NCBI RefSeq assembly: GCF_016863635.1
Contig: NZ_BOPG01000023.1
Coordinates: forward strand, 248,001-312,000
Origin: Virgisporangium aurantiacum
GTDB taxonomy: Bacteria; Actinomycetota; Actinomycetes; Mycobacteriales; Micromonosporaceae
Direction of reading: 5' to 3'
DNA length: 64,000 nt
The position numbers and the translations under genes are program-made. The notes below the pieces were generated by a model, which worked only from the letters and a program-made list of their open reading frames with translations, was not told where the DNA came from and did not search any database. Positions 44,554-52,910 of the stretch are shown piece by piece (position 1 is the first letter of the stretch; each line of letters begins with the position of its first letter).

Positions 44554-44973
44554 TCAGTCCTCCGGCGGATGCCACCAGCCGTCAGGTGCCAGATCGGCGG
44601 CCGGGACGGGTTGGTCCGTGTGGCGGGCTTCGCGGTCACCGTCGGCTGAGCGGCATTGGCGGAAGGTGCCGTCCGAGCCGAGGAGTTCGCGGAGATGGCG
44701 GTCGACTTCGAGCGACCAGGCGGACATGCCGGTTGGTTGCAGGCGGTGAGCTTCCCAGGAACGCCACAGGAGTTCCAGACGCCAGACGGCCTCGGCGTGG
44801 CGCCACCACTGCGCACACCAGCGCCAGGTGTGATCGTCGACGCGCCAGCCAAAGGTGGGCAGGAACATCAGATGGACCCAGATCTCGGCGTCGGGATACC
44901 GGAGCTCGAGTGCGGCGGCCTGATCGGCCTGGCCGTTGTCAGCGGCCGGCGGTTCGTGATCGGGCGTGGTCAT
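44554..44973 (-). CDS. DUF4913-family protein (139 aa)
   Basis: The sequence has the DUF4913 signature: an aromatic-rich core with YPDAEIWVHLMFLPTFGWRV, WRWCAQWWRHAEAVWRLELLWRSWE and WSLEVDRHLRELLGSDG. DUF4913 proteins occur almost exclusively on actinobacterial conjugative plasmids and ICEs; the biochemical role is unknown. ATG 44973 overlaps the upstream gene's stop by 4 nt, and this is the last gene of a four-gene minus-strand operon that starts with ParB. The tail after residue 110 is polar and probably disordered. Confidence 0.85.
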   Translation of the reverse strand: MTTPDHEPPAADNGQADQAAALELRYPDAEIWVHLMFLPTFGWRVDDHTWRWCAQWWRHAEAVWRLELLWRSWEAHRLQPTGMSAWSLEVDRHLRELLGSDGTFRQCRSADGDREARHTDQPVPAADLAPDGWWHPPED

Positions 44974-45812
44974 CGCGTCCTCCGGTGGATCGGATTCGCG
45001 GCGCGCGCCCGGGCGGGCATCGCGGCCGGGTGGGCGGTAAGCACGCGGCGGGCCGGAACGGGAAAGGACTCGGCGGCGACCTGCGCCGCCGTCCGCCCGG
45101 GTCCGTCTGGTGCAGCCGCCGGCGCATGCCGGTCCAGAAGCGTCTCGATGTGGTCGATCGATTCGGTGGACCAGCCGGCGTCCTCCAGGTTGCGCACCAA
45201 CCGGCTCCGCTCGATCGGTCCGGCCGTACGGGCGAGGTCGGCCAGGGCGGTCTCGAGTTCCTCGCTGAGTCGAGGTAGAGCGCCGGCGGTCGGTGGGCGT
45301 CCGCCGTGGGGACGCGCGGGGCCGTCGCCGCGCCAGGTGTAGCGGACGGCGTTGGTCATCGCCTCGGCACGCGAGGTGCCGTCGGCGCGCTGCTGGTCGT
45401 AGAAGTTCATCAAGCCGGGCGCGCGTTGGCGGAGGTCAGCTTCGGCGGCCGCGAGAACGGTCGCGGCGACAGGGTCGGTGTCGGCGTACCGCAACTCGGC
45501 ACCCCATTGACGCGCGAGTTCCTGGAACGGCAGACCGGCGAGATGGTCGCGCAGACGCTGCGGATCGCCGGCGAACCGGGCCCAGTCCCGGGCCTGTCGC
45601 TTCGAGAGGGCACCAGCCTCGCGTTGCGCCGTGGCGGCGCGGCGGGCGTCGTCGGCGAGCTTCGCGGCACGCTGCTCGGTGCGGCCGGCGGCTTGACGCT
45701 TGTTCTCGGCATGCAGTCGGGAGCCGGCTTCGACGAGGACGCCGAGGGCCATCAGGCGTTCCATCGCCTGGCGGGTGGCGTCGCTCCAGGGGTCGTGATG
45801 TTCGGCGTCCAT
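44970..45812 (-). CDS. Helical ICE protein of unknown function (280 aa)
   Basis: I chose ATG 45812 because the upstream part of the open frame lacks coding character. The protein is mostly helical: an N-terminal segment MERLMALGVLVEAGSRLHAE, a basic coiled region ENKRQAAGRTEQRAAKLADD, a conserved-looking WARFAGDPQRLRDHLAGLPF, a segment LMNFYDQQRADGTSRAEAM, and a C-terminal SLxxLDR-type helix. It resembles conserved hypothetical proteins adjacent to DUF4913 and DUF2637 genes in actinobacterial elements. Its stop overlaps the DUF4913 start. Function unknown. Confidence 0.65.
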   Translation of the reverse strand: MDAEHHDPWSDATRQAMERLMALGVLVEAGSRLHAENKRQAAGRTEQRAAKLADDARRAATAQREAGALSKRQARDWARFAGDPQRLRDHLAGLPFQELARQWGAELRYADTDPVAATVLAAAEADLRQRAPGLMNFYDQQRADGTSRAEAMTNAVRYTWRGDGPARPHGGRPPTAGALPRLSEELETALADLARTAGPIERSRLVRNLEDAGWSTESIDHIETLLDRHAPAAAPDGPGRTAAQVAAESFPVPARRVLTAHPAAMPARARAANPIHRRTR

Positions 45813-45885
45813 GGCGGGTACGGTGCCGGCCGGGGGTTGCCGGCACCGTGGCGACAGGTTGACGCCGACGAGCTCAAGCAGCAGG

Positions 45886-47229
45886 TCAGGCGGCAGACGA
45901 TCCGCTATCGGGGCCACGGCCGTTGCCGACGGCGGCCAGCACGGCCCGAACCGTCCGGTCCGACACCTGGACCCGCGCTGCGATCTCCTTCTGCGTCGCC
46001 GACGGCTCCGCCTGCCGGGCATCCAGCACCGCCCGCACCGTTGCCGACCCGACCCGGGGCACCCGAGGTACCGAATCGCCATCGTCCGACACCGGAACCC
46101 GAGACCCCGCGGTGGACGATCGACGACGGGATGCCAGTTCCGCCCTGACCGTATCCAGGTCCGCCTTGGTGCCAGTCGCTTCCGCCCGCGCATGTTCCGC
46201 TTCCGCAGCGAGTGCTTCCGCTTCCGCCTGCGCTACCGCGAGCGCTTCCGCCCCGGCCCGATGCGCTTCCACCCTTGCCGCTTCCGCCTCCGCGCAGACC
46301 CGAACGGCTTCCGCACGCGCATGGTCAGCGTCTTCGCGGCTCCGCGCGGCTTCCGCCAGGGCGAGTTCCGTCTCCGACCGTGCGCGTTCCGCTTCCGCAC
46401 GAGCTGCTTCCGCGTCCGCGCGGGCGGAAGCAACCGCTTCCAGTTCCGCCGGCGTCGCCGGCCGGGTCCGTTCCGCCGCCCGCCACACCCGCTCCACCCG
46501 CGCCCGGGCCGCGTCGAGCACCGCGTCATCGGCGCGCATCGCCAACGACCGCAGCCGCATCTGACACCAGCCGCGCCGCCACCGCCACCGCCACGACGTC
46601 GAGTGAAGCCGGTGCGCCACCTTCGCCACCGCCCGCACCTGCCGCTCCCGGTCCACAGTGGACAGATCCGTCACTCCCGGCCGGGCAAGTCCAACGGCGA
46701 CCAGAACCCGGCGAGGAGTCCACGTCCAACTGATCGCATCCGCCGGCCGCGCCACCCCGTCCCCCGCGAGACCGACCCACCACTGGTGCGCGACCAGCAG
46801 CGGCACCGCCAACCGCAGTCCCATCTCGACCGCGCTGTCGCCCGCCATGGCCGCGATCAGCCCGGCCACGACGGCGATCAACCACACCGCCCGCCCGTGC
46901 CGACCCGCCCGCCCACGCTCGGCGTGCGCCCGCTCGGCGCGAATCATCGCCGTGGCCATCATCGCCTCGAACAGGAAGAACCCGAACCCGGCGAACACCG
47001 GCGACAACCGCAGCTTCTGCGTGGCGACCTCCCACATCGCCTCTCCCGACCATGCGAACCCGACCAGGAACGACAACCGCGCGAGCCACCCGTCCGGCCG
47101 GCCGCTGCGCACCGCCCGCCACACCAGCCAGGCCAGCAGCGTCACGCACACGGCCAGGCCGCCGACGACGAGGGCCGGCGCGTGGTCGCGGCCCCAGGCC
47201 GCGACCACGCCGGCATCGAGGCCGGTCAC
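45886..47229 (-). CDS. DUF2637-type membrane protein with coiled coil and C-terminal helix-turn-helix (447 aa)
   Basis: GTG 47229. The N-terminal 160 residues hold four hydrophobic spans in the DUF2637 pattern (ALVVGGLAVCVTLLAWLVW; FGFFLFEAMMATAMI; AVWLIAVVAGLIAAMAG; LAVPLLVAHQWW). Residues 170-250 are basic and contain DRERQVRAVAKVAHRLHSTSW. Residues 265-385 are an Ala/Glu/Arg-rich coiled coil with heptad-like repeats such as ARAEAERARSETELALAEAA. The final 55 residues contain a Spo0J/ParB-like HTH segment (SATQKEIAARVQVSDRTVRAVL). Membrane plus DNA-binding parts suggest tethering of element DNA to the membrane, or a membrane-responsive regulator. It is co-transcribed with parB. Confidence 0.8.
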   Translation of the reverse strand: MTGLDAGVVAAWGRDHAPALVVGGLAVCVTLLAWLVWRAVRSGRPDGWLARLSFLVGFAWSGEAMWEVATQKLRLSPVFAGFGFFLFEAMMATAMIRAERAHAERGRAGRHGRAVWLIAVVAGLIAAMAGDSAVEMGLRLAVPLLVAHQWWVGLAGDGVARPADAISWTWTPRRVLVAVGLARPGVTDLSTVDRERQVRAVAKVAHRLHSTSWRWRWRRGWCQMRLRSLAMRADDAVLDAARARVERVWRAAERTRPATPAELEAVASARADAEAARAEAERARSETELALAEAARSREDADHARAEAVRVCAEAEAARVEAHRAGAEALAVAQAEAEALAAEAEHARAEATGTKADLDTVRAELASRRRSSTAGSRVPVSDDGDSVPRVPRVGSATVRAVLDARQAEPSATQKEIAARVQVSDRTVRAVLAAVGNGRGPDSGSSAA

Positions 47230-47247
47230 CGCAGGACCGCCGGTCGC

Positions 47248-48825
47248 TCATTCAACGGGACGCGCATCAGCCCGGCCTTCCTGATCGACTGCCACGGACG
47301 CCCGCGAGGATGCGCCACCCCCGTTGACGGCACCGTCGACGGAGTCGTCCGCCACGCTTTCGTCAACCTCGTCGTCGATGCCCTCGTCAACGTCGTCCTC
47401 GTCGTCCTGCTGGTTTTGAACGAGCCCGGCCTCGATCTCCGCGCGGGCCTCGACCTCGGCGGCGGCCAACTCGTACCCGGCCTCGACCAGCCGGTCCAGC
47501 CACGCCATCGCGGCGGCAGGATCGCGCCGCCAGCCCGGCCCGTTGCGAGTCAGCATCGCCAGATTGTCCTCCTGACCGGCGATCCACCGCGCGACCAGCA
47601 ACCGGCTCAACCGGTCCAGCTTCGCCTCGCCGGTGGCCCGGATGTCGCCACCGGCCAGAGCCTGCACCAGATCGGCGTCGCCACGGTCGACACGGTCCGG
47701 ATCCTCGACCGCCGCCCGCACCGCCTCGACGAACAACACCTTCGCCGCCTTGGCCGTGCCGTACGTCTCGACCAGAAACCCGCGCCGGACCGTGGCCGCG
47801 TCATCGAGCGCGGCGATACGGGCCTGCTTCGCCTCATGCGCGGCCTCGGCAGCGGCGATCTGGTCCTTGGACCGGTAGCTGGTGTGAGTGGTTCGGACGT
47901 AGCCCCGCTCGGCCGGGTCGAGGCAGATCACCACCGCCTTCGGCGGGCTGATCGCCGTGTCGATGAACGCCGCGAACCCGTCCGACGCCTTCACCGCGTC
48001 CGGGTCCGGCGCCTCCCGGGTGACCGGGTCGATCAGATCCTCCGTACGGGCAGCGGCGCAGTTGTACGGCCAGCCCTTGGGCTTCGCCACCACCGTCACG
48101 CCGGCCGCTTCAAGTCCGGCCCGCAGGTCCCGGGTAGCTGCGGCGTCGGTGCGCTTGCGCCGCTCGTCGGCCATCCGGTGCTTGATCCCCCACGGAGTGG
48201 CCGCGTCCTGCAGAATCCGGGTGACCGCCTTCGGGTCGTCCTCGAACTCCGCCAGAGCCGCGACGTCCTCCAGCGACAACCGACCCGCGTCCGCATTCGC
48301 CTGCACCGCCGACGACATGCCACTCAGCCGCAATGTGGCCGCCACATGCGTCGTGGACTTCCCGACCCGGCGACCGATCTCGGCCGCGTCCAGGTCGAAC
48401 GCCGCCAGCTGGGCGTAACCCGCCGCCCGTTCCATCACGGTCAACGGAATCCGCTGATCGGCGTCGTTCTCGACCAGCATCACCGCGACCTGATCGGCCG
48501 CCGCGTCGACCAGATCGGTCCGCACGAGGCCCGGCACCGTCGCCGGCCTACCGTCCGGCCACCGGCCGGAATCCAGGACCGCCGCAGCAGCCGCCGCACG
48601 CCGGTGCCCGGCGAGAATGCGGTAGCCCTCACCGTCCGGCAGCAACGTCAGCGCCTGGACGACGCCGTTCGCGGCGATGCTGGCCTCAAGCTCGGCCAGG
48701 TCGCCGAGATCGGTCCGCAGGTTTCCGGGATGCGACAGCAAGGATCTCGGATCGACGTGAACCAGAACCCCGCCCGTCGTCTTCGGAGCGGCAGTACGGG
48801 ACTTGCGGGCGACAGAAGCAGGCAT
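47248..48825 (-). CDS. parB: ParB/Spo0J-family partition protein (525 aa)
   Basis: ATG 48825 has a perfect AGGAGG seven nucleotides upstream. The N-terminal domain contains LVHVDPRSLLSHPGNLRTDL and the CTP-binding ParB signature YRILAGHRRAAAA. The HTH part follows: LDAAEIGRRVGKSTTHVAAT. At 525 residues it is longer than chromosomal ParB (about 300-350) because of a C-terminal extension with helical KAAKVLFVEAVRAAVEDP and an acidic Asp-rich tail (QQDDEDDVDEGIDDEVDES). No ParA is encoded nearby, so it may be an ICE maintenance or regulatory ParB rather than one half of a partition pair. It is divergent from mobC, with the probable oriT between them. Confidence 0.88.
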   Translation of the reverse strand: MPASVARKSRTAAPKTTGGVLVHVDPRSLLSHPGNLRTDLGDLAELEASIAANGVVQALTLLPDGEGYRILAGHRRAAAAAAVLDSGRWPDGRPATVPGLVRTDLVDAAADQVAVMLVENDADQRIPLTVMERAAGYAQLAAFDLDAAEIGRRVGKSTTHVAATLRLSGMSSAVQANADAGRLSLEDVAALAEFEDDPKAVTRILQDAATPWGIKHRMADERRKRTDAAATRDLRAGLEAAGVTVVAKPKGWPYNCAAARTEDLIDPVTREAPDPDAVKASDGFAAFIDTAISPPKAVVICLDPAERGYVRTTHTSYRSKDQIAAAEAAHEAKQARIAALDDAATVRRGFLVETYGTAKAAKVLFVEAVRAAVEDPDRVDRGDADLVQALAGGDIRATGEAKLDRLSRLLVARWIAGQEDNLAMLTRNGPGWRRDPAAAMAWLDRLVEAGYELAAAEVEARAEIEAGLVQNQQDDEDDVDEGIDDEVDESVADDSVDGAVNGGGASSRASVAVDQEGRADARPVE

Positions 48826-49059
48826 GACGAACCTCCTGGACGGCGCGCAGTGGCGCACCCGGAACCGGGGAAGAAAATGAGGAACGCGATTCGTGGGCCA
48901 GAGCGGGGGCGTCGCCTCATCCGCCGGCCGAACCAGGTCAAAGCGTATCAATCTTGATCGTGAAAATCAAGCATTTCCGCAGTTCAGAGGCCATTTGATC
49001 ACTGCCCTCCGTGACAGGCTGAGGCGATGACGTGCAACGGCGGAAGCAAGTTGTAGTGT

Positions 49060-49140
49060 CCGGTTACCGGATCCGCCGACCGGGCGCGGTCGGCTCCACC
49101 GGCAACCGGGATCCGCTGACCCGGCGGGGTCAGCGGAAGG
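49060..49140. other. Candidate origin of transfer: two tandem 40-nt units, each with a hairpin
   Basis: Two similar units sit between parB and mobC. Each has a GGATCC-containing spacer followed by a 7-bp hairpin: GCCGACC/GGTCGGC at 49075-49094 and GCTGACC/GGTCAGC at 49115-49134, both with 6-nt loops. The units start with CCGGTTACCGGATCC and CCGGCAACCGGGATCC. Position just upstream of the mobC-relaxase pair and the repeated-hairpin structure are typical of an oriT. The nick site cannot be pinpointed. Confidence 0.6.
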
Positions 49141-49183
49141 TCCGCAACGGAGCCGTCGACCCCCTCCGGCCACCGTCAATGCC

Positions 49184-49621
49184 ATGGACACCGGACCGGA
49201 CGACGGGATGTCGAGAGGCAGCGACCGGCGGCACCGGTTCCCCGGCCGGAAGTCGCGAATCAATCTGCGCTTCGACATGGACGAGCACCACGAGGTGGCC
49301 AGCGCCGCCATCCGGGCCGGACTCACTCCCAGCGGCTTCTGCGCCGACGTCTCGCTGGCCGCCGCCCGCGGCACAGCCCACGCCGCCCATCCGGTCGCCG
49401 GTCTCGACGTCACCTGGGCTGAACTCGCAGGCCTGCAACGCGACCTCTTCGCGGCTCGAACCGCAGCAACCGAACTCGGCGCCGCACTCGGACAGACCGC
49501 CGACGCGATCAACACCGTCGACCAGGCACCACCATGGCTCGGCGACGCCGTCAACCATGCCGAGCTCACGCTCGACCGGATCGACAGCGTTGTCGACCGC
49601 ATCGATCAGCGGCTCCGGTGA
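49184..49621 (+). CDS. MobC-like relaxosome accessory protein (145 aa)
   Basis: A small basic N-terminal region (RRHRFPGRKSRINLRFDMDE) resembling a ribbon-helix-helix DNA-binding module is followed by HHEVASAAIRAGLTPSGFCADVS and a helical tail. MobC-type proteins bind oriT and help the relaxase melt DNA. ATG 49184 is chosen over ATG 49208. The stop overlaps the relaxase GTG (GTGA at 49618-49621), the classical mobC-relaxase coupling. Length and position match plasmid MobC families in actinobacteria. Confidence 0.78.
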   Translation: MDTGPDDGMSRGSDRRHRFPGRKSRINLRFDMDEHHEVASAAIRAGLTPSGFCADVSLAAARGTAHAAHPVAGLDVTWAELAGLQRDLFAARTAATELGAALGQTADAINTVDQAPPWLGDAVNHAELTLDRIDSVVDRIDQRLR

Positions 49622-51051
49622 TCCCCACCGTCCACAAGCGGGGTCGCAACGTCCGCGGCCTGCTCGCCTACCTGTACGGACCCGGCCGCCACGAAGAACA
49701 CCGCAACCCGCACATCATCGCCGCCTGGACCGGCCCGCAGCAGATCCCATGGCTGGAACCGACGTGCGGACCAACCGGCCGGCACGACATCGGTCGCCTC
49801 GCCCGTCTGCTCAACCAGCCCGTCAACGCCGCCGCCAACCCACCGGAACTGACCGTTTGGCACACCTCGGTCCGCAACCACGCCAGCGACCGCCCGCTGA
49901 CCGACCAACAGTGGGCCCACATCGCTCGCGAGATCATGAACGCCGTCGGTCTCGCTCCACACGGCGACCCGAACGCAGTCCGCTGGGCCGCCATCCGTCA
50001 CGCCGAAGACCACATCCACGTCGTTGCCACCCTCGTCCGCCAGGACGGCAAGACGGCGTGGGGCTGGAACGAGAAGTACAAGGCCCAAGCGGCCGCACGC
50101 CGCCTCGAACGCGAACTGGGCCTCCACCAGGTCGGGCCGGCCGACCACACCGCCCACCGCTATCCGGGGGCTGCCGAACAGAACAAGACCCGCCGCCTCG
50201 GCCACCGTGACGTTCCGCGCGACCGCCTCCGCCGCGAAGTTCGAACCGCCGCCGCGGCATCCGCCGGCGAAGCCGAATTCTTCGACCGACTGCGCAACGC
50301 CCGCATCCTCGTCCGGCTCCGGCACAGCACGATCGACGGGGGCGACATCACGGGCTACTCCGTCGGGTTACCCAGCCACCGCACCTCGACCGGCGACACC
50401 ATCTGGTACGGCGGCGGCCGCCTCTCCCCTGACCTGACCCTCCCCCGGCTTCGCCACCGGTGGGGACGCCCGACTGCCGGTCCTGAACCACGCGTCGGTC
50501 GAGGCGCCGCCGTCCTCGGCTCTGCCCGAGACGCCATCCAGTCCGCGGGCAAGCACATGACGAACGTGGCTGACGCCAGCCCCGACCGAGCGGCCACGGT
50601 CGCAGTCCAATGCTCCGACGTCCTGGTCACACTCGCCCGAACCATCGAACGCGGACGCGTCGGGCCGCTGACGATGCTCTGCGATCAGTTCGACCATGCC
50701 GCCCGTACTGACGGCCGGCACAGGCCCGCGCATTCCGTCGCCGGCGGCGATCTCCGCTCGTCCGCACGGCTCATCGCCACGCTGAACCACATCGACACGA
50801 CGCGCGACGCACGGCTCCTGCTGGACCTGCTCCAGGCCATGGCGACGTTCGCCGACACCCTCGCCAACCTGCGCCACGCCCAACGCCGACTGCATCAGGC
50901 ACGGTCGGCGCTCTCGGCAGCAGCCGCTCTGCGCGCCGCCGCGACAAAGCTCGCATCTCAGCAGCCGCACCAGCTTCCGTTGCCGCTCACGATCGACCAT
51001 CCGATCGCCACCGGAGCCCGGCCACCAACCATCCGAGCAGTTCGACGCTGA
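49618..51051 (+). CDS. Relaxase/mobilisation nuclease (MobA/VirD2-type, 477 aa)
   Basis: GTG 49618 overlaps the mobC stop. Residues 1-150 are the relaxase domain: VHKRGRNVRGLLAYLYG with likely catalytic Tyr18 or Tyr20, ELTVWHTSVRN, LTDQQWAHIAREIMNAVGL, and the three-His metal site in IRHAEDHIHVVATL (H128, H132, H134). Residues 150-260 are basic helices (AQAAARRLERELGLHQVGPAD). The remaining 220 residues are helical, without a helicase or primase motif. It nicks oriT and pilots the strand into recipients. Neighbouring MobC and the oriT-like repeats complete the relaxosome. Confidence 0.88.
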   Translation: MIPTVHKRGRNVRGLLAYLYGPGRHEEHRNPHIIAAWTGPQQIPWLEPTCGPTGRHDIGRLARLLNQPVNAAANPPELTVWHTSVRNHASDRPLTDQQWAHIAREIMNAVGLAPHGDPNAVRWAAIRHAEDHIHVVATLVRQDGKTAWGWNEKYKAQAAARRLERELGLHQVGPADHTAHRYPGAAEQNKTRRLGHRDVPRDRLRREVRTAAAASAGEAEFFDRLRNARILVRLRHSTIDGGDITGYSVGLPSHRTSTGDTIWYGGGRLSPDLTLPRLRHRWGRPTAGPEPRVGRGAAVLGSARDAIQSAGKHMTNVADASPDRAATVAVQCSDVLVTLARTIERGRVGPLTMLCDQFDHAARTDGRHRPAHSVAGGDLRSSARLIATLNHIDTTRDARLLLDLLQAMATFADTLANLRHAQRRLHQARSALSAAAALRAAATKLASQQPHQLPLPLTIDHPIATGARPPTIRAVRR

Positions 51052-51672
51052 CCGAATCTTGCCGACCCTGAACGCGTACACCGTCGCCGACGAGAGGATC
51101 ACGACCCGGCCGAGGACTAACGCGCAGCTCGTGGACTTGGCACATCGAACACGTTCGCCGTCGGTCTGTTGCCCACGGACGGATCCGGCCTGTGCTATTC
51201 GACAACTCAGCATGCTGCCCTCGGCGGTCCGCGTCGACCATCACGCGCACGCCGCCCGCCCGGGTCGCTCGCCCGCCGGTACCTCGCTGACCGGAAGGAT
51301 GCCCTGCACAACGGGCGGAGCCGGCAGGACTCACTGGGAGCCGTACCCGAAATTGCGCATCGACGACGGCGCCGTGCTCCTCAGCAACCTTGACGCGCCC
51401 GTCGCGGAGCTGTTCACAGCCGTCCCGACCGTAGTCGCTGTCGAAGCCGCAACCTCCGATAAGGCCCGACAAGACCTGACCGGCGCTGTGAGCCAGCGGC
51501 AACCTTTACGTCAACGGGTGGGGACCACGGTGGGCAGACAACCATCCTCAGCCAGACGGGTAAGCGAGATGTATTCCGATCCACATTGGCGTCGGCGTCT
51601 GCACACGCGGCAGGCAACGGTTGACCGGGTAGCCCCACGCACCGTGGCGCCCGCCCCTCACCGAGCGACGTC
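51052..51672. other. No supported gene between relaxase and Xis
   Basis: A plus-strand frame from TTG 51059 to 51676 and minus-strand frames overlap each other; none has a ribosome-binding site, domain or convincing bias. The stretch 51330-51480 in the plus frame (LRIDDGAVLLSNLDAPVAEL) is the most gene-like piece. I see nothing else. Confidence 0.4.
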
Positions 51673-51891
51673 ATGAAAGCTGCCCCGGTGCCAACCACCG
51701 AACCGGATCCGTTGCTGACGGTCGATCAAGTAGCACGCTGGCTCGGAAAGCCGAAAGCGACCCTGTACGCGTGGCGAACTCGCGGCCTCGGCCCCAGGGC
51801 GATTCGAGTCGGCAACGTACTGCGGTACCGCCGCAGCGAGGTCGAACGTTGGCTCGACGCTCACACCGACGACCGGGCGCAATCTCTATGA
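51673..51891 (+). CDS. Excisionase-like helix-turn-helix protein, Xis (72 aa)
   Basis: A MerR/Xis-type winged helix: LLTVDQVARWLGKPKATLYAW, then GPRAIRVGNVLRYRRSEVER followed by WLDAHTD. This matches the small excisionases that precede integrases in actinomycete integrative elements; they bend att DNA and direct excision. ATG 51673 is preferred. The expected integrase should follow immediately downstream, but the next kilobase contains no integrase frame, so excision would require an integrase supplied elsewhere. Confidence 0.85.
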   Translation: MKAAPVPTTEPDPLLTVDQVARWLGKPKATLYAWRTRGLGPRAIRVGNVLRYRRSEVERWLDAHTDDRAQSL

Positions 51892-52910
51892 TGGCCCGGT
51901 TTCCGAGTAGCGGTCAGTGCGACGCTGCCGCCGTTGTCAGTTCCGTGATGTCCGCGACCAGCCTCAACGAACTCCTAAACCGGAGCCTCGACTGGCACTC
52001 AGGGCCGCACGTAGGAGCTTGGGAGGTTAGGTGAGCCCTCGGGCACACACAGGATCCCACCCGCACTGTCGTGCCCGCATGCAGCCGCGGTTTCGCTGGC
52101 AAGGTTCCGAGGGGCATCCGCGTGTTGGTACGCGGTGGGGTGCGGTGGCCGGCGCTTCGCTCAGTCCATGTCGACGCTCATCGTCCAGTCTGACGGATCC
52201 TCGTGGGGGATGCGAACGCGGTAGGTCTTGCCGCCACCCTCGACCGTGACTGCCCAGTGGCCCTCAAGACGCTGGCACGGCGGCACGTCGCTGGTCCAAT
52301 GATTCGTTGAGAGGTGACCGCGAGCCGGCACCTTGGTCGACGTTCTCAGCTCGGGGCCGGTGAGGTGGGTCGTCCATTGTCGGCGGAGGGTGTTGTCGGG
52401 TGTCGACCGTTGGGGCGGTGGTGTCGCTCGGTGGGTGATGCCGACGTGGCTGGCCGCATTGTCCTGCAAGTGAAGGAGTTGATGTTGCGCCTGCGGCGGG
52501 CCTCCAGAGCGGCGTGGAATAGTTCGCGGGGTTCGAACCAGGCGGGCCGAAGATTCCAGCATACGAAACCCCTTCGCGACGGTCGCGGGTTACAGTTCCC
52601 GCTTCCAATCGTCCGAGAGGGTCGATCTTGAGGACGTTGAGGTGATCCATGCCGGGCCGGTCATGAATCTGGCCGCCGCGCAGGTTCGAATCCTTCCGGG
52701 GGCACGTCACAGAACTGAAACAGCGCAGCGCGGTCGGACGATTACTGATCGTAGAAGCCAGTTTCGCAGTTGGATAACGGACGAGGACGCCCCGGCGCTC
52801 GCTGGGGCGTCCTCGCGTAAGTCCATGAACGTTGGCCAGAAGTGCCCAGTATCGCGGCGGGGCGGTCCGCCGCGCGTGCTGAACGGCGCGGCGTCCGTAG
52901 GCTTGCGGAT
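51892..52910. other. Integrase-less junction region, no supported gene
   Basis: One kilobase without a convincing gene. A minus-strand frame ending at 52161 has a natural-looking C terminus (LEGHWAVTVEGGGKTYRVRI then PHEDPSDW), but its upstream part lacks coding character. Short tRNA T-arm-like sequences occur at 52533-52542, 52585-52602 (GCGGG, 8-nt loop, CCCGC) and 52684-52695, but no complete tRNA can be folded. A strong stem-loop at 52783-52814 is annotated separately. This is where the ICE right end and its lost integrase would be expected. Confidence 0.4.
52783..52814. terminator. Perfect 11-bp stem-loop upstream of the retron unit
   Basis: GAGGACGCCCC at 52783-52793 pairs perfectly with GGGGCGTCCTC at 52804-52814 around a 10-nt loop. 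It could terminate transcription from the ICE side and so insulate the retron, or be part of an RNA element at the start of the retron operon. It lies 97 nt before the effector start. Confidence 0.65.

Larger units (their letters stand above)
28000..51891. mobile_element. Integrative conjugative element with a T4SS-type apparatus (approximate limits)
   Basis: The block contains transglycosylase/M23 hydrolase, SCO6880-type and VirB4-, VirB6- and VirD4-like proteins, a primase, ParB, a probable oriT, MobC-like protein, relaxase and Xis in one contiguous set. It transfers by a relaxase/T4SS route rather than by the single TraB/FtsK translocase common in Streptomyces elements. No integrase is found next to Xis and no flanking attachment repeats could be confirmed by eye, so both limits are estimates set by the outermost recognisable genes. 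Confidence 0.75.

Noticed and set aside
46200..46480. Repetitive CGCTTCC-type DNA that could be a repeat array
   Set aside because: It is the coding sequence of the Ala/Glu/Arg coiled coil of the DUF2637 protein, not a CRISPR or tandem-repeat locus.
45811..48957. Long plus-strand open frame opposite the DUF2637 and ParB genes
   Set aside because: Translation is Arg/Pro-rich low complexity; ParB and DUF2637 on the minus strand explain the DNA.
52560..52700. tRNA-like T-arms near the ICE right end
   Set aside because: Hairpins with GTTCGAA-like loops occur, but D-arm, anticodon arm and acceptor stem could not be folded together, so no tRNA gene is called.
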